Shown: piece after piece, positions 31,712 through 39,656 of the stretch | How the letters are laid out: the number at the start of each line of letters is the position of its first letter | Numbering within the stretch: position 1 is the stretch's first letter | Assembly (NCBI GenBank): GCA_035638775.1 | Contig: DASQZJ010000059.1 | Coordinates: 1 to 43,281, forward strand | Origin: DASQZJ01 sp035638775 | Lineage (GTDB): Bacteria; Pseudomonadota; Gammaproteobacteria; UBA5335; SLRW01 | Reading direction: 5' to 3' | DNA: 43,281 nucleotides | Program-made: the position numbers and the translations under genes | Notes under the pieces: model-generated | Told to the model about the DNA's origin: nothing | What the model saw: the letters and a program-made list of their open reading frames with translations, nothing else | Databases searched by the model: none

Positions 31712-33048
31712 CCACGCGTCTGGACTACGTGGTGGAGCCCGGCGGAACCGTTGGCGGCTCCGTGGCCGTGCCCGGCGACAAGTCGATCTCGCACCGGGCG
31801 GTGATGCTGGGCGCCCTGGCCGAGGGCACCACGACCGTCAGCGGCTTCCTGGAGGGCGGGGACTGCCTGGCGACGCGCGACGCGTTCCGGGCCATGGGCG
31901 TGCGCATCGAGCACCCCGCGCCGGGACGCCTGGAGCTTCGGGGCGTCGGCCTGCACGGGTTGCGTCCCCCGGGGAGACCGCTGGACCTGGGCAATTCGGG
32001 CACCTCCATGCGCCTGCTCGCCGGGCTGCTGGCGGCGCAGCGCTTCGATTCGGTGCTGACCGGCGACGCCTCGCTCAGCCGCCGGCCGATGCGCCGGGTG
32101 ATCGAGCCGCTGCGGCGCATGGGGGCGCACATCGATGCCGGGCCGGAGGGCACGGCGCCCCTGCGGATCACCGGCGGGAGGCACCTGCACGGCGTCGACT
32201 ACGTCATGCCGGTGGCCAGCGCCCAGGTGAAATCGGCCCTGCTGCTGGCGGGGCTGTACGCCGAGGGCGAGACCCGGGTGCGCGAACCGGGCATGAGCCG
32301 GGATCATACCGAGCGGATGCTGGAGGCGTTCGGTGCCGACCTGGTGCGGGACGCGGACGGCGTGTGCCTGCGCCCCGGCCGGGTGCTGGCCGGCCGGCAG
32401 ATCGCGGTGCCCGGGGACATTTCGTCGGCGGCCTTCCTGTTCGTCGCCGCGGCAATCGCTCCCGGCTCGGATCTGACCGTCCGCCGGGTCGGGATCAATC
32501 CGACCCGGACGGGGGTCCTGGACGTGCTGCGGGAGATGGGCGCGGATATCGCGGTTGCGCCCGCGACCGATGCCGGTGGCGAGCCCGTCGCCGATATCCG
32601 GATTCGGCATCGACCGCTGCGGGGCGTGCGCATCCGGGCGGAGGTGGTCCCGCGCGCCATCGACGAATTCCCGGCGCTGTTCGTGGCCGCCGCCTGCGCC
32701 GAGGGCGAGACCCGCCTGACCGGGGCGCGGGAGCTGCGGGTGAAGGAGAGCGACCGCATCCAGGTCATGGCGGAAGGGCTCGCGGCGCTGGGCATCGACG
32801 CGCACCCGCTCGAGGACGGCATCCTGATCCGCGGCGGCGGGCTCGGGGGCGGGGTGGTGGACAGCGGGGGCGACCACCGCGTCGCCATGGCGTTCGCGGT
32901 CGCCGCCCTGCGCGCCGACGGCCCGGTCGAGGTGCGGGACTGTGCCAATGTCGGGACCTCGTTCCCGGGTTTCGTGTCGCTGCTGGCGAGCTGCGGGCTG
33001 CGCATTCGCACCCGCGAAGCCGCGGGCGCACCGGGGGGGGAAGCGTGA
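31708..33048 (+). CDS. aroA: 3-phosphoshikimate 1-carboxyvinyltransferase (EPSP synthase), class II type
   Basis: AroA makes EPSP, the last but one step to chorismate. The 446-residue product has PGDKSISHRA, GNSGTSMRLLAG, SAQVKSALLLAG, MSRDHTERML, NPTRTG, and VKESDR near the end. The four class II signatures (GDKS, SAQVK, RDHTE, NPTR) are all present, so it belongs with the Bacillus and CP4-like enzymes; Gly rather than Ala stands in the GNSGTS loop. ATG at 31708 overlaps the tyrA stop; another ATG at 31696 is in frame. An eight-G run lies near its end. Confidence 0.96.
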   Translation: MTTRLDYVVEPGGTVGGSVAVPGDKSISHRAVMLGALAEGTTTVSGFLEGGDCLATRDAFRAMGVRIEHPAPGRLELRGVGLHGLRPPGRPLDLGNSGTSMRLLAGLLAAQRFDSVLTGDASLSRRPMRRVIEPLRRMGAHIDAGPEGTAPLRITGGRHLHGVDYVMPVASAQVKSALLLAGLYAEGETRVREPGMSRDHTERMLEAFGADLVRDADGVCLRPGRVLAGRQIAVPGDISSAAFLFVAAAIAPGSDLTVRRVGINPTRTGVLDVLREMGADIAVAPATDAGGEPVADIRIRHRPLRGVRIRAEVVPRAIDEFPALFVAAACAEGETRLTGARELRVKESDRIQVMAEGLAALGIDAHPLEDGILIRGGGLGGGVVDSGGDHRVAMAFAVAALRADGPVEVRDCANVGTSFPGFVSLLASCGLRIRTREAAGAPGGEA

Positions 33049-33737
33049 GCGGGGCAGCGGCGGCGCCGGTGATCTGCATCGACGGGCCCAGCGGGTCCGG
33101 CAAGGGCACCATCAGCCGCCTGCTGGCCGAACGCCTCGGCTGGCAGCTGCTCGACAGTGGCGCGCTGTACCGGCTGACGGCGCTGGCCGCGCTGGATGCC
33201 GGCGTGGCGTTGGAGGACGCCGAGGCGGTCGCGGCCTGCGCGCGCCGGATGCGCGTGAACTTCATGCCGGGGGGCGAAGGGCAGGTCACGGTTTTCCTGG
33301 ACGGGCACGACGTCACCGCGCGCCTGCGGGAGCAGGCCACCGGCGAGGCGGCCTCGCGCGTGGCCGCGTTGGTGCCGGTGCGGCGCGGGCTGCTGCAGCG
33401 CCAGCGGGATTTCCGGCGGCCTCCGGGGCTGGTGGCGGACGGTCGCGACATGGGCACCACCGTGTTCCCGGACGCGCCGCTGAAGATATTCCTCACCGCG
33501 AATGCCGAGGAGCGCGCTCGCAGGCGGCATAAGCAGTTGATGGAAATGGGGTTGAGTGCTAATCTCCACAAGCTTGCGAGCGAGATACGTGACCGCGACA
33601 GGCGTGATGCCACGCGTGCCGCGTCGCCGCTGCGTCCGGCGGACGATGCGGTTGAGCTGGATTCCACCGGCGTTCCGGTGGATCAGGTCCTGGAAGCGGT
33701 CTTGCAGCAGGCGCGAAGACGGGGTCTGGCGGAATGA
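33045..33737 (+). CDS. cmk: Cytidylate kinase
   Basis: The 230-residue product phosphorylates CMP and dCMP. The P-loop GPSGSGKGT is at residues 14-22, followed by LDSGALYR, VADGRDMGTTVFP and FLTANAEERARRR, all typical of Cmk. It starts with GTG overlapping the aroA stop as GTGA; the G-rich stretch before it serves as the ribosome site. Cmk next to rpsA is conserved widely in proteobacteria. Confidence 0.96.
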   Translation: MSGAAAAPVICIDGPSGSGKGTISRLLAERLGWQLLDSGALYRLTALAALDAGVALEDAEAVAACARRMRVNFMPGGEGQVTVFLDGHDVTARLREQATGEAASRVAALVPVRRGLLQRQRDFRRPPGLVADGRDMGTTVFPDAPLKIFLTANAEERARRRHKQLMEMGLSANLHKLASEIRDRDRRDATRAASPLRPADDAVELDSTGVPVDQVLEAVLQQARRRGLAE

Positions 33738-33790
33738 CCGCCGGATGCGGCCGTCGTCATGGCACAGGTCCGGGCAGGGAATGCCGGGAC

Positions 33791-33873
33791 GGCAATCATG
33801 CAACCCGCTGCATCCGGGAACGATGCATCGGCAATCAAGCTGACTGACCGGGATCGCGCGATTCCACCAGTCA
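33791..33873 (+). promoter_or_regulatory. rpsA leader with direct repeats and stem-loops
   Basis: The 153 bases before rpsA hold an 11-base direct repeat, GGCAATCATGC at 33791-33801 and GGCAATCAAGC at 33830-33840 (one mismatch, 39 bases apart). A 10-base palindrome CGATGCATCG sits at 33821-33830. A possible stem pairs TGACTG at 33841-33846 with CAGTCA at 33868-33873 and encloses ATCGCGCGAT, ending 17 bases before the ATG. In E. coli S1 represses its own leader; this could be a comparable element, unproven. Confidence 0.35.
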
Positions 33874-33890
33874 CGGGATAGAACAGCTAC

Positions 33891-35573
33891 ATGAGTGAAA
33901 GTTTCGCGGAGTTATTCGAGGAGAGCCTTGAGCACCAGAACCTGCAGCCCGGGGCCATCGTCATGGGCACCGTGGTGCAGATCCGGCAGGACGTGGTCGT
34001 CGTCAACGCGGGTCTCAAGTCCGAGGGGATCATCCCGGTCGAGCAGTTCTACAACGACGACGGGGAGCTGGAGATCCAGGAGGGCGACGAGGTCGAGGTG
34101 GCGCTGGAGGCCGTCGAGGACGGCTTCGGCGAGACCATTCTGTCCCGTGAGAAGGCCAAGCGCGCACGTGCCTGGACGGCCCTGGAGAAGGCCTCCGAGG
34201 CCGACGAGATCGTCAAGGGCTACATCACCGGCAAGGTCAAGGGCGGCTACACGGTCGAGCTCAACGGCATCCGGGCTTTCCTGCCCGGCTCGCTGGTGGA
34301 CATCCGCCCGGTGCGAGACACCACCTATCTCGAGGGCAAGGAACTCGAGTTCAAGGTGATCAAGCTCGACCGGCGCCGCAACAACGTGGTGGTCTCCCGC
34401 CGCGCGGTGGTGGAAGAGGAGTACAGCGCCGAACGCGAGGCGCTGCTCGAGAACCTCAAGGAAGGCAACATCATCAAGGGCGTGGTCAAGAACCTCACCG
34501 ACTACGGCGCCTTCATCGACCTGGGCGGCATCGACGGCCTGCTGCATATCACCGACATGGCCTGGAAGCGGGTCAAGCACCCCTCGGAGGTGGTCAACGT
34601 CGGCGACGACATCGAGGTCAAGGTGCTCAAGTTCGACCGCGAGCGCAACCGTGTCTCGCTGGGCCTGAAGCAGCTCACCGCCGATCCCTGGGAGGACATC
34701 TCGCGGCGCTATCCGGCGGGCACGCGGCTGTTCGGCAAGGTCACGAACATCACCGACTACGGCTGCTTCGTCGAGATCGAGGAGGGCGTCGAGGGCCTGG
34801 TGCACGTCTCGGAGATGGACTGGACCAACAAGAACGTCAACCCGTCCAAGATCGTGCAGATCGGCGACGAGGTCGAGGTCATGGTGCTGGACATCGACGA
34901 GGAGCGCCGGCGCATCTCGCTCGGCATGAAGCAGGTGCAGGCGAACCCCTGGCAGGAGTTCGCCCAGAACCACAACAAGGGCGACCACATCGTCGGCACC
35001 ATCAAGTCGATCACGGATTTCGGCATCTTCGTGGGCCTCGAGGGCGGCATCGACGGCCTGGTGCACCTGTCGGACATCTCCTGGATGGAGGCCGGCGAGG
35101 AGGCCGTGCGGGAATACAAGAAGGGCGACGAGGTCGAGGCCGTGGTGCTCTCGGTCGATCCGGAGCGGGAGCGCATCTCGCTGGGCATCAAGCAGCTCGA
35201 GCAGGATCCGCTGAGCATCTACATGGCCAGCCATCCCAAGGGGAGCATGGTCACGGGAACCGTGCGCGAGGTCGATCCGAAGGGCGCCGTGGTCGACCTG
35301 GACGAGGGCGTCGAGGGCTACCTGCGTGCCTCGGAGCTGTCACGCGAACGGGTCGAGGACGCGCGCAGCGTGCTCAACGCCGGTGACGAGGTCGAGGCCC
35401 GCTTCATCGGCGTCGACCGGAAGAACCGCTCCATCAATCTCTCCGTGAAAGCCAAGGAGATCCGGGACGAGGCTCAGGCGGTGGAGGACTACGGGCGTTC
35501 CAAGCCGCGCGGCACCGCCACCCTGGGGGATCTCCTCAAGGAACAGATGTCCGCCCAGAAGGACGACGAATAG
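33891..35573 (+). CDS. rpsA: 30S ribosomal protein S1
   Basis: S1 binds mRNA and helps load it on the ribosome. The 560-residue protein has six S1 (OB-fold) repeats, at roughly 19-88, 106-172, 193-262, 280-350, 367-437 and 454-523, the last four recognised by recurring forms of VTDYGAFID and GLVHVSEM. The first two bind the ribosome through S2. The length matches E. coli (557). No strong Shine-Dalgarno precedes the ATG, as is usual for rpsA. It is followed by ihfB after 145 bases. Confidence 0.98.
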   Translation: MSESFAELFEESLEHQNLQPGAIVMGTVVQIRQDVVVVNAGLKSEGIIPVEQFYNDDGELEIQEGDEVEVALEAVEDGFGETILSREKAKRARAWTALEKASEADEIVKGYITGKVKGGYTVELNGIRAFLPGSLVDIRPVRDTTYLEGKELEFKVIKLDRRRNNVVVSRRAVVEEEYSAEREALLENLKEGNIIKGVVKNLTDYGAFIDLGGIDGLLHITDMAWKRVKHPSEVVNVGDDIEVKVLKFDRERNRVSLGLKQLTADPWEDISRRYPAGTRLFGKVTNITDYGCFVEIEEGVEGLVHVSEMDWTNKNVNPSKIVQIGDEVEVMVLDIDEERRRISLGMKQVQANPWQEFAQNHNKGDHIVGTIKSITDFGIFVGLEGGIDGLVHLSDISWMEAGEEAVREYKKGDEVEAVVLSVDPERERISLGIKQLEQDPLSIYMASHPKGSMVTGTVREVDPKGAVVDLDEGVEGYLRASELSRERVEDARSVLNAGDEVEARFIGVDRKNRSINLSVKAKEIRDEAQAVEDYGRSKPRGTATLGDLLKEQMSAQKDDE

Positions 35574-35595
35574 GCGGAAAGAAGAACTACCGGGC

Positions 35596-35628
35596 GGACC
35601 CGGCGCGGCCAGCAGGCCGCGTCGGTCC
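35596..35628 (+). other. Hairpin between rpsA and ihfB
   Basis: GGACC (35596-35600) and CGCGGCC (35604-35610) pair with GGCCGCG (35615-35621) and GGTCC (35624-35628) around a four-base loop, with small bulges. There is no T-tract after it, so it may attenuate or stabilise the rpsA message rather than end it fully. TTGACC at 35643 could be a -35 for ihfB, but no matching -10 is seen. Confidence 0.35.
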
Positions 35629-35718
35629 CCTGAACCCCATCCTTGACCGGGTGCCTTTGCAGTCGCGCCTGTGAACGCGCCACCGTGAGCTCCATTGAGA
35701 CAAGGATTCTGCCAGATC

Positions 35719-36018
35719 ATGACCAAATCCGAACTGATCGACGGGATTGCCCGGAAGCAGGGGCACTTGGCGCACAAGGACGTGGAGCTGGCTGTCAAGA
35801 CGCTGCTGGAAATGATGAGCACCGCGCTCTCGGAAGGCCGCCGGATCGAGATCCGGGGCTTCGGAAGCTTCTCGCTGCATCATCGTCCGCCGCGTATCGG
35901 GCGCAATCCGAAGACCGGCGAGCCCGTTTCCCTCGCGGGCAAGTACGTTCCCCACTTCAAGCCGGGCAAGGAACTGCGCGAACGGGTCAACGACGCGGCC
36001 GGATACGACGCCGGCTGA
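35719..36018 (+). CDS. ihfB: Integration host factor subunit beta
   Basis: The 99-residue product is IHF-beta, which with IHF-alpha bends DNA sharply. It begins MTKSELIDGIA, has the RGFGSFSLHHRPPRIGRNPKTG arm (given here only in its parts: GFGSFSLHHR and GRNPKTGEPV), and ends FKPGKELRERVN. The LHHR segment and position after rpsA distinguish it from HU and IHF-alpha. AAGGA lies 12 bases before the ATG; an in-frame ATG-less extension to 35695 has no support. Confidence 0.96.
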   Translation: MTKSELIDGIARKQGHLAHKDVELAVKTLLEMMSTALSEGRRIEIRGFGSFSLHHRPPRIGRNPKTGEPVSLAGKYVPHFKPGKELRERVNDAAGYDAG

Positions 36019-36058
36019 GTCGCGCGGACCGCCCCCTCCGGGCGCCGCCGTCAGCCGC

Positions 36059-36087
36059 CACCCGGCAGGACCGGGTGTTGCACCCGG
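36059..36087 (+). repeat. Two mutually exclusive 7-base hairpins after ihfB
   Basis: CACCCGG-CAGGA-CCGGGTG-TTG-CACCCGG: the central arm can pair perfectly with either flank. It begins about 40 bases after the ihfB stop. No T-tract follows. Confidence 0.45.
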
Positions 36088-36280
36088 CACCGCTGGCCCG
36101 CGCCGGCCGGCGGCCGGAATTCGCGGCCTCGTTCCGGGGGCGCGAGAAACCCGATGCGACCGATCCACTGACCGCTGCCGGCCGGAACGGCGGGTGCGCT
36201 TCCGGCGGCGCCCGCGCCGTCCCCGGTTCACGGGTCCGCCGGAAGGCGGTTGCCCTGGTGATGGCGTGCAGCCCGGGTAC

Positions 36281-36286
36281 TATAGT
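36281..36286 (+). promoter_or_regulatory. Possible -10 element upstream of lapA
   Basis: TATAGT matches five of six -10 consensus bases in an otherwise GC-rich region, 64 bases before the lapA start. No convincing -35 is found at the right distance, so this is only a candidate. Confidence 0.25.
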
Positions 36287-36349
36287 CACCGATACGGTGC
36301 CTGCTCGGGTAAAGTACACTACGGCGATTCCCAGGCAAGGAGAGACCCG

Positions 36350-36640
36350 GTGCGCATCCTGAAATATCTGCTCTTGCTGATCGTGGTCGCCGGCGGAGTC
36401 AGTTTCGCCTGGCTCAACGCCCAGCCGGTGAGTTTCAATTACTACGCCGGTACCGCGCAGATCCGCCTGTCCCTGGTCCTGGTCCTGTTCCTGATCGGGG
36501 GTTGGCTGCTGGGCATCTTCAGCATGTTGCGGAGCTACCTGTCGCTGCGTCGCCGTCTCGCCCGGGTACAACGCAAGCTGACCGTCGCCGAGAAGGAAAT
36601 CGGCAACCTCCGGAGCCTGCCGATCAAGCATGGCCATTGA
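36350..36640 (+). CDS. lapA: Lipopolysaccharide assembly protein LapA domain protein
   Basis: The 96-residue product has two membrane segments (about residues 4-22 and 37-58) and a basic cytoplasmic coiled tail (LRRRLARVQRKL), the LapA/DUF1049 plan. In E. coli LapA works with LapB to control LpxC breakdown and lipopolysaccharide synthesis. The start is a GTG at 36350 with AAGGAG seven bases upstream. The gene overlaps lapB by 11 bases. Confidence 0.92.
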   Translation: MRILKYLLLLIVVAGGVSFAWLNAQPVSFNYYAGTAQIRLSLVLVLFLIGGWLLGIFSMLRSYLSLRRRLARVQRKLTVAEKEIGNLRSLPIKHGH

Positions 36641-37841
36641 CGGTCCAACCCTGCTGTTCCTGCTTCTCCCGGTGGCCGCGGCTTCTGGCTGGGGGCTCGC
36701 CCGCCGCCATTACCGCGGCCGTGGGGGCGCAAGCCCCGGCCTGAACGTCGACTACCTCAAGGGCATGAACTACCTGATCAACGAGGAGCCCGACAAGGCC
36801 GTCGAGGTGTTCATGCGCCTGGCGGAGATCGACAACGAGACCGTCGATACCCACCTGGCGCTGGGCTCGCTGTTCCGGCGCCGCGGGGAGGTCGATCGCG
36901 CCATCCGCATCCACCAGAATCTGATCGCGCGGCCGACCCTTGGCCGGGAGCCGAAGAACCGCGCGCTGTTCGAGCTCGGACAGGACTACATGAAAGCGGG
37001 TGTCCTGGACCGGGCGGAGAGCCTGTTTTCGGAGCTGCGGGAAGCGGGCGCCTACGTACCCGACGCCCTGCGCTTTCTGCTGCAGATCTACGAGCAGGAG
37101 AAGGACTGGCACCGGGCGATATCGGTGGCCCGCCAGCTGGAATATGCCAGCGGGAGCTCCATGCGGGTGACCATCGCGCACTACTACTGCGAGCTGGCGG
37201 AGGCGGCCGAGGCCCAGGGCAACACCCGGCTCTGCCGTGACCGTCTGCGGGCGGCCACGTCGGTGGATCGCAATTGCGTGCGCGCGAGCATACTGCAGGG
37301 GCGGCTGCGCTTTTCCGAGGGCGACTACCGCGGTGCGCTCAAGGCCTACCGGCGCATCCTCGACCAGGATCCGCGCTTTATCGGGCAGGTGATGGGCGAG
37401 GTCCGCCAGTGCTTCGGGCGCCTGGGCGACTTCCGGGGCGAGCGGCAGTTCCTGCGCGACGTGGCCCTCAAGGTGCGTCTGGGCAGCCCCGGTTCCCTGG
37501 ACAAGCTCCGGCTCATGGGCCTGCGCGATACCGGGGCGCTGGTCAGCGAGCTGGAACGCTACGTCGCGGACAAGCCCGATGTGGACGGCCTGTACGAATT
37601 CCTCAATCTCCTGCTGGAGAAGGACGAGGATGCCGCGCAGCGGGTGCTGCCGCTGGTGCGCGATGCGCTGGGCAAGGTCCTGGCGCGCGCGGATCATTAT
37701 CGCTGCAGCAACTGCGGGTTCGCCGGCAAGTCCCTGCACTGGCAGTGCCCGAGCTGCAAGAGCTGGAATACGATCGTGCCGACCACGGAACTGGTCGGCC
37801 ACGACTCCCCCCTGCGCGGCACCGAGATCTCCGGTACCTGA
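36630..37841 (+). CDS. lapB: Lipopolysaccharide assembly protein LapB (YciM)
   Basis: LapB brings LpxC to the protease FtsH and so balances lipopolysaccharide with phospholipid. The 403-residue product has an N-terminal membrane anchor (about 6-25), about nine tetratricopeptide repeats (from NYLINEEPDKAVEVF on) and a C-terminal rubredoxin-like metal site with CSNCG and CPSC near residues 355-375, needed for function in E. coli. Its start overlaps lapA, so the pair is probably coupled. The length is close to E. coli LapB (389). Confidence 0.96.
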   Translation: MAIDGPTLLFLLLPVAAASGWGLARRHYRGRGGASPGLNVDYLKGMNYLINEEPDKAVEVFMRLAEIDNETVDTHLALGSLFRRRGEVDRAIRIHQNLIARPTLGREPKNRALFELGQDYMKAGVLDRAESLFSELREAGAYVPDALRFLLQIYEQEKDWHRAISVARQLEYASGSSMRVTIAHYYCELAEAAEAQGNTRLCRDRLRAATSVDRNCVRASILQGRLRFSEGDYRGALKAYRRILDQDPRFIGQVMGEVRQCFGRLGDFRGERQFLRDVALKVRLGSPGSLDKLRLMGLRDTGALVSELERYVADKPDVDGLYEFLNLLLEKDEDAAQRVLPLVRDALGKVLARADHYRCSNCGFAGKSLHWQCPSCKSWNTIVPTTELVGHDSPLRGTEISGT

Positions 37842-37866
37842 CAGATCCTCCATCCTTTGCTACGCT
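37838..37866 (+). promoter_or_regulatory. Possible promoter of the ComEA-like gene
   Basis: CTGACA at 37838-37843 (five of six -35 bases) and TACGCT at 37861-37866 are separated by the ideal 17 bases. The -10 is weak. The -35 overlaps the lapB stop codon, and transcription would start about 60 bases before the ATG at 37934. Confidence 0.4.
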
Positions 37867-37933
37867 TGATTCGTGCCGTCAAACGATGGCACATCGAGTG
37901 AAGGATCACACCGTGTTTTTCAAGGAGGAAGTC

Positions 37934-38209
37934 ATGAGCAGACTCACTGCCTGCCTGCTGGGCCTCGCCTTGTGCGCTGTCACCGCCGTCGCAATCGCGG
38001 CGCCGGTCAACGTCAACCACGCAAGCGCCAAGCAGATCGCCACGGCGCTGCCGGGCATCGGCCAGGTCAAGGCGAAGGCGATCGTGGCCTATCGCAAGGA
38101 GCACGGTCCGTTCCGCTCCGTTGACGCTCTGACCAGGGTCGACGGCATCGGCCCGCAGACGCTGGCGAACATACGCAAGGACGTGAAGCTGGGCGACCGG
38201 CACCCGTGA
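37934..38209 (+). CDS. ComEA-like helix-hairpin-helix secreted protein
   Basis: The 91-residue product has a signal peptide (about 1-22, ending AIAAP), then VNVNHASAKQIA, LPGIGQVKAKAI and VDGIGPQTLANI, the double helix-hairpin-helix of ComEA proteins. Such small periplasmic proteins bind double-stranded DNA, in some species for natural uptake; no other competence gene is nearby, so that role is unproven. AGGAGG lies five bases before the ATG. It probably forms its own short transcript, ended by the hairpin at 38232. Confidence 0.93.
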   Translation: MSRLTACLLGLALCAVTAVAIAAPVNVNHASAKQIATALPGIGQVKAKAIVAYRKEHGPFRSVDALTRVDGIGPQTLANIRKDVKLGDRHP

Positions 38210-38231
38210 GCCACCCGGACTCCCCTCCGTT

Positions 38232-38256
38232 GGCCCCCGTCTCCGGGGGCCTTTTT
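38232..38256 (+). terminator. Intrinsic terminator after the ComEA-like gene
   Basis: GGCCCCCG at 38232-38239 pairs exactly with CGGGGGCC at 38244-38251 around a TCTC loop and is followed by five T. It lies 23 bases after the stop and should isolate galU from the upstream genes. Confidence 0.93.
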
Positions 38257-38428
38257 GTTCCCGTGGCATGATCCTCGCCCGGGTGCGTGTTCCGGTGCCA
38301 TGTCCCGGGGCGTTGGCGGGACCGGGAAGGCGCCGGAACGGCGGAATGAATGCGCGGCTGTCGTGTCGCGGTGCCGCGTCGCCGGGGATCGGTCGCGCGG
38401 GATGTGGCATTACCTTGCGGCGGGTGAG

Positions 38429-38434
38429 TAGAAT
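38429..38434 (+). promoter_or_regulatory. Possible -10 element of galU
   Basis: TAGAAT matches five of six -10 bases, 65 bases before the galU ATG and after the terminator at 38232, where a promoter is needed. A matching -35 is not clear. Confidence 0.3.
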
Positions 38435-38499
38435 TTCCCCATGCTCGGGAACGGCCTGTCGGGTGCGTTGCCATCAACATACGCAAGGAAAGGAGAGGC

Positions 38500-39417
38500 A
38501 TGATCCAAGCCGCATTTCCCCCCGGCACCCGGGTCCGCAAGGCGGTGTTCCCCGTGGCCGGTCTGGGCACCCGCTTTCTGCCCGCCACCAAGGCAAGTCC
38601 CAAGGAGATGCTGCCGGTGGTGGACAAGCCGCTGATCCAGTACGCGGTGGAGGAGGCCGTGGCCGCGGGCGTCGAGGTGCTGGTGTTCATCAACGGCCGC
38701 AACAAGGACTCGATTCCGAATCATTTCGACAAGGCCTACGAGCTGGAGCACGAGCTCGAGATCCGCGGAAAGGAGCGCATGCTGCGTATCGTTCAGGAGA
38801 TCGTGCCCGAGGACGTGGGCTGCATCTACATCCGCCAGGCCGAGGCGCTGGGGCTGGGACACGCGGTACTGTGTGCCCGCCCGGTCATCGGCAACGAGCC
38901 CTTCGCCGTGGTCCTGGCGGACGACCTGATCGACGGCAATGGGGATGCCTGCCTGTCACAGATGTCGCGGGTCTTCGAGGAGCACGGCTCGTCGGTGCTC
39001 GCGGTACAGGAGGTGCCCCGCGAGCGCACCGACCAGTACGGCATCGTCAGCGCCGAGGCGGTCGATGACCGGGTCGGGCATGTCAACGCGATCGTGGAGA
39101 AGCCGGAGCCGGCGACGGCGCCGTCGAATCTCGGCGTGGTGGGGCGCTACGTGCTGACGCCGCGGGTGTTCGAGATGATCCGGCGCACCCCGCGCGGCAC
39201 CGGCGGGGAGATCCAGCTTACCGATGCCATCGCGGCGCTGATGGATCACGAGTCGGTGTTCTCCTATCGCTTCGACGGCAAGCGGTTCGATTGCGGCAGC
39301 AAGCTTGGCTACCTGCAGGCGACCGTGGAATACGCGCTCAAGCACGAGGACCTTTGCGAGGACTTTCGCACCTACCTGAGCCAGGCCCTGGCGGACGGGA
39401 CGATCCGCGTCGACTGA
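38500..39417 (+). CDS. galU: UTP-glucose-1-phosphate uridylyltransferase
   Basis: GalU makes UDP-glucose for lipopolysaccharide and other surface sugars. The 305-residue product has the nucleotide loop PVAGLGTRFLPATK, KEMLPVVDKPLIQY, LADDLIDGN with the metal-binding Asp, and VEKPEP, then FDCGSKLGYLQA, all typical of bacterial GalU. AAAGGAGA lies before the ATG. It stands alone between a terminator and a 239-base gap. Confidence 0.97.
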   Translation: MIQAAFPPGTRVRKAVFPVAGLGTRFLPATKASPKEMLPVVDKPLIQYAVEEAVAAGVEVLVFINGRNKDSIPNHFDKAYELEHELEIRGKERMLRIVQEIVPEDVGCIYIRQAEALGLGHAVLCARPVIGNEPFAVVLADDLIDGNGDACLSQMSRVFEEHGSSVLAVQEVPRERTDQYGIVSAEAVDDRVGHVNAIVEKPEPATAPSNLGVVGRYVLTPRVFEMIRRTPRGTGGEIQLTDAIAALMDHESVFSYRFDGKRFDCGSKLGYLQATVEYALKHEDLCEDFRTYLSQALADGTIRVD

Positions 39418-39516
39418 GCCCGTCCGCGCGTTGTTCTGCGCTCGTGCCGCGGCTCCGGCGGCCGGGGCAGCACCGGGCTTTTGCGACTCGGGACGTGCCA
39501 GGAAAGTTCCCGGCTG

Positions 39517-39522
39517 TATACT
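39517..39522 (+). promoter_or_regulatory. Possible -10 element of the PAS-GGDEF-EAL gene
   Basis: TATACT matches five of six -10 bases, in the 239-base gap after galU and 135 bases before the next ATG. No good -35 is seen, so the assignment is tentative. Confidence 0.28.
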
Positions 39523-39656
39523 TCGCGCAAGAACAAGCCCGTGCATGCGTCGTGGCCGGTCTGCGCCATGACGGGCCGGGCCCAGGCGGCGGTTCGCGCG
39601 GGCTACCGACCCGATCCCGGTCGGTGCCGGTGCACCCGGCGCACCCGGAGGAGGTC

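Larger units (their letters stand above)
36019..36349 (+). other. Gap between ihfB and lapA
   Basis: These 331 bases have no credible gene. Near the start are three copies of a 7-base element, CACCCGG (36059-36065), its complement CCGGGTG (36071-36077) and CACCCGG again (36081-36087), able to form two exclusive hairpins but lacking a T-tract. The last 100 bases are less GC-rich and hold possible -10 elements (TATAGT at 36281) and the lapA ribosome site AAGGAG at 36337. Confidence 0.55.

Noticed and set aside
33033..33040. Run of eight G near the end of aroA, possible slippage or phase-variation tract
   Set aside because: It is short, lies in the last codons of a housekeeping gene where a frameshift would change little, and also serves as the purine-rich site for the cmk GTG.
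30865..33048. A possible TyrA-AroA fusion frame
   Set aside because: The part overlapping tyrA is a different frame of that gene and does not resemble TyrA; the true AroA begins at 31708.
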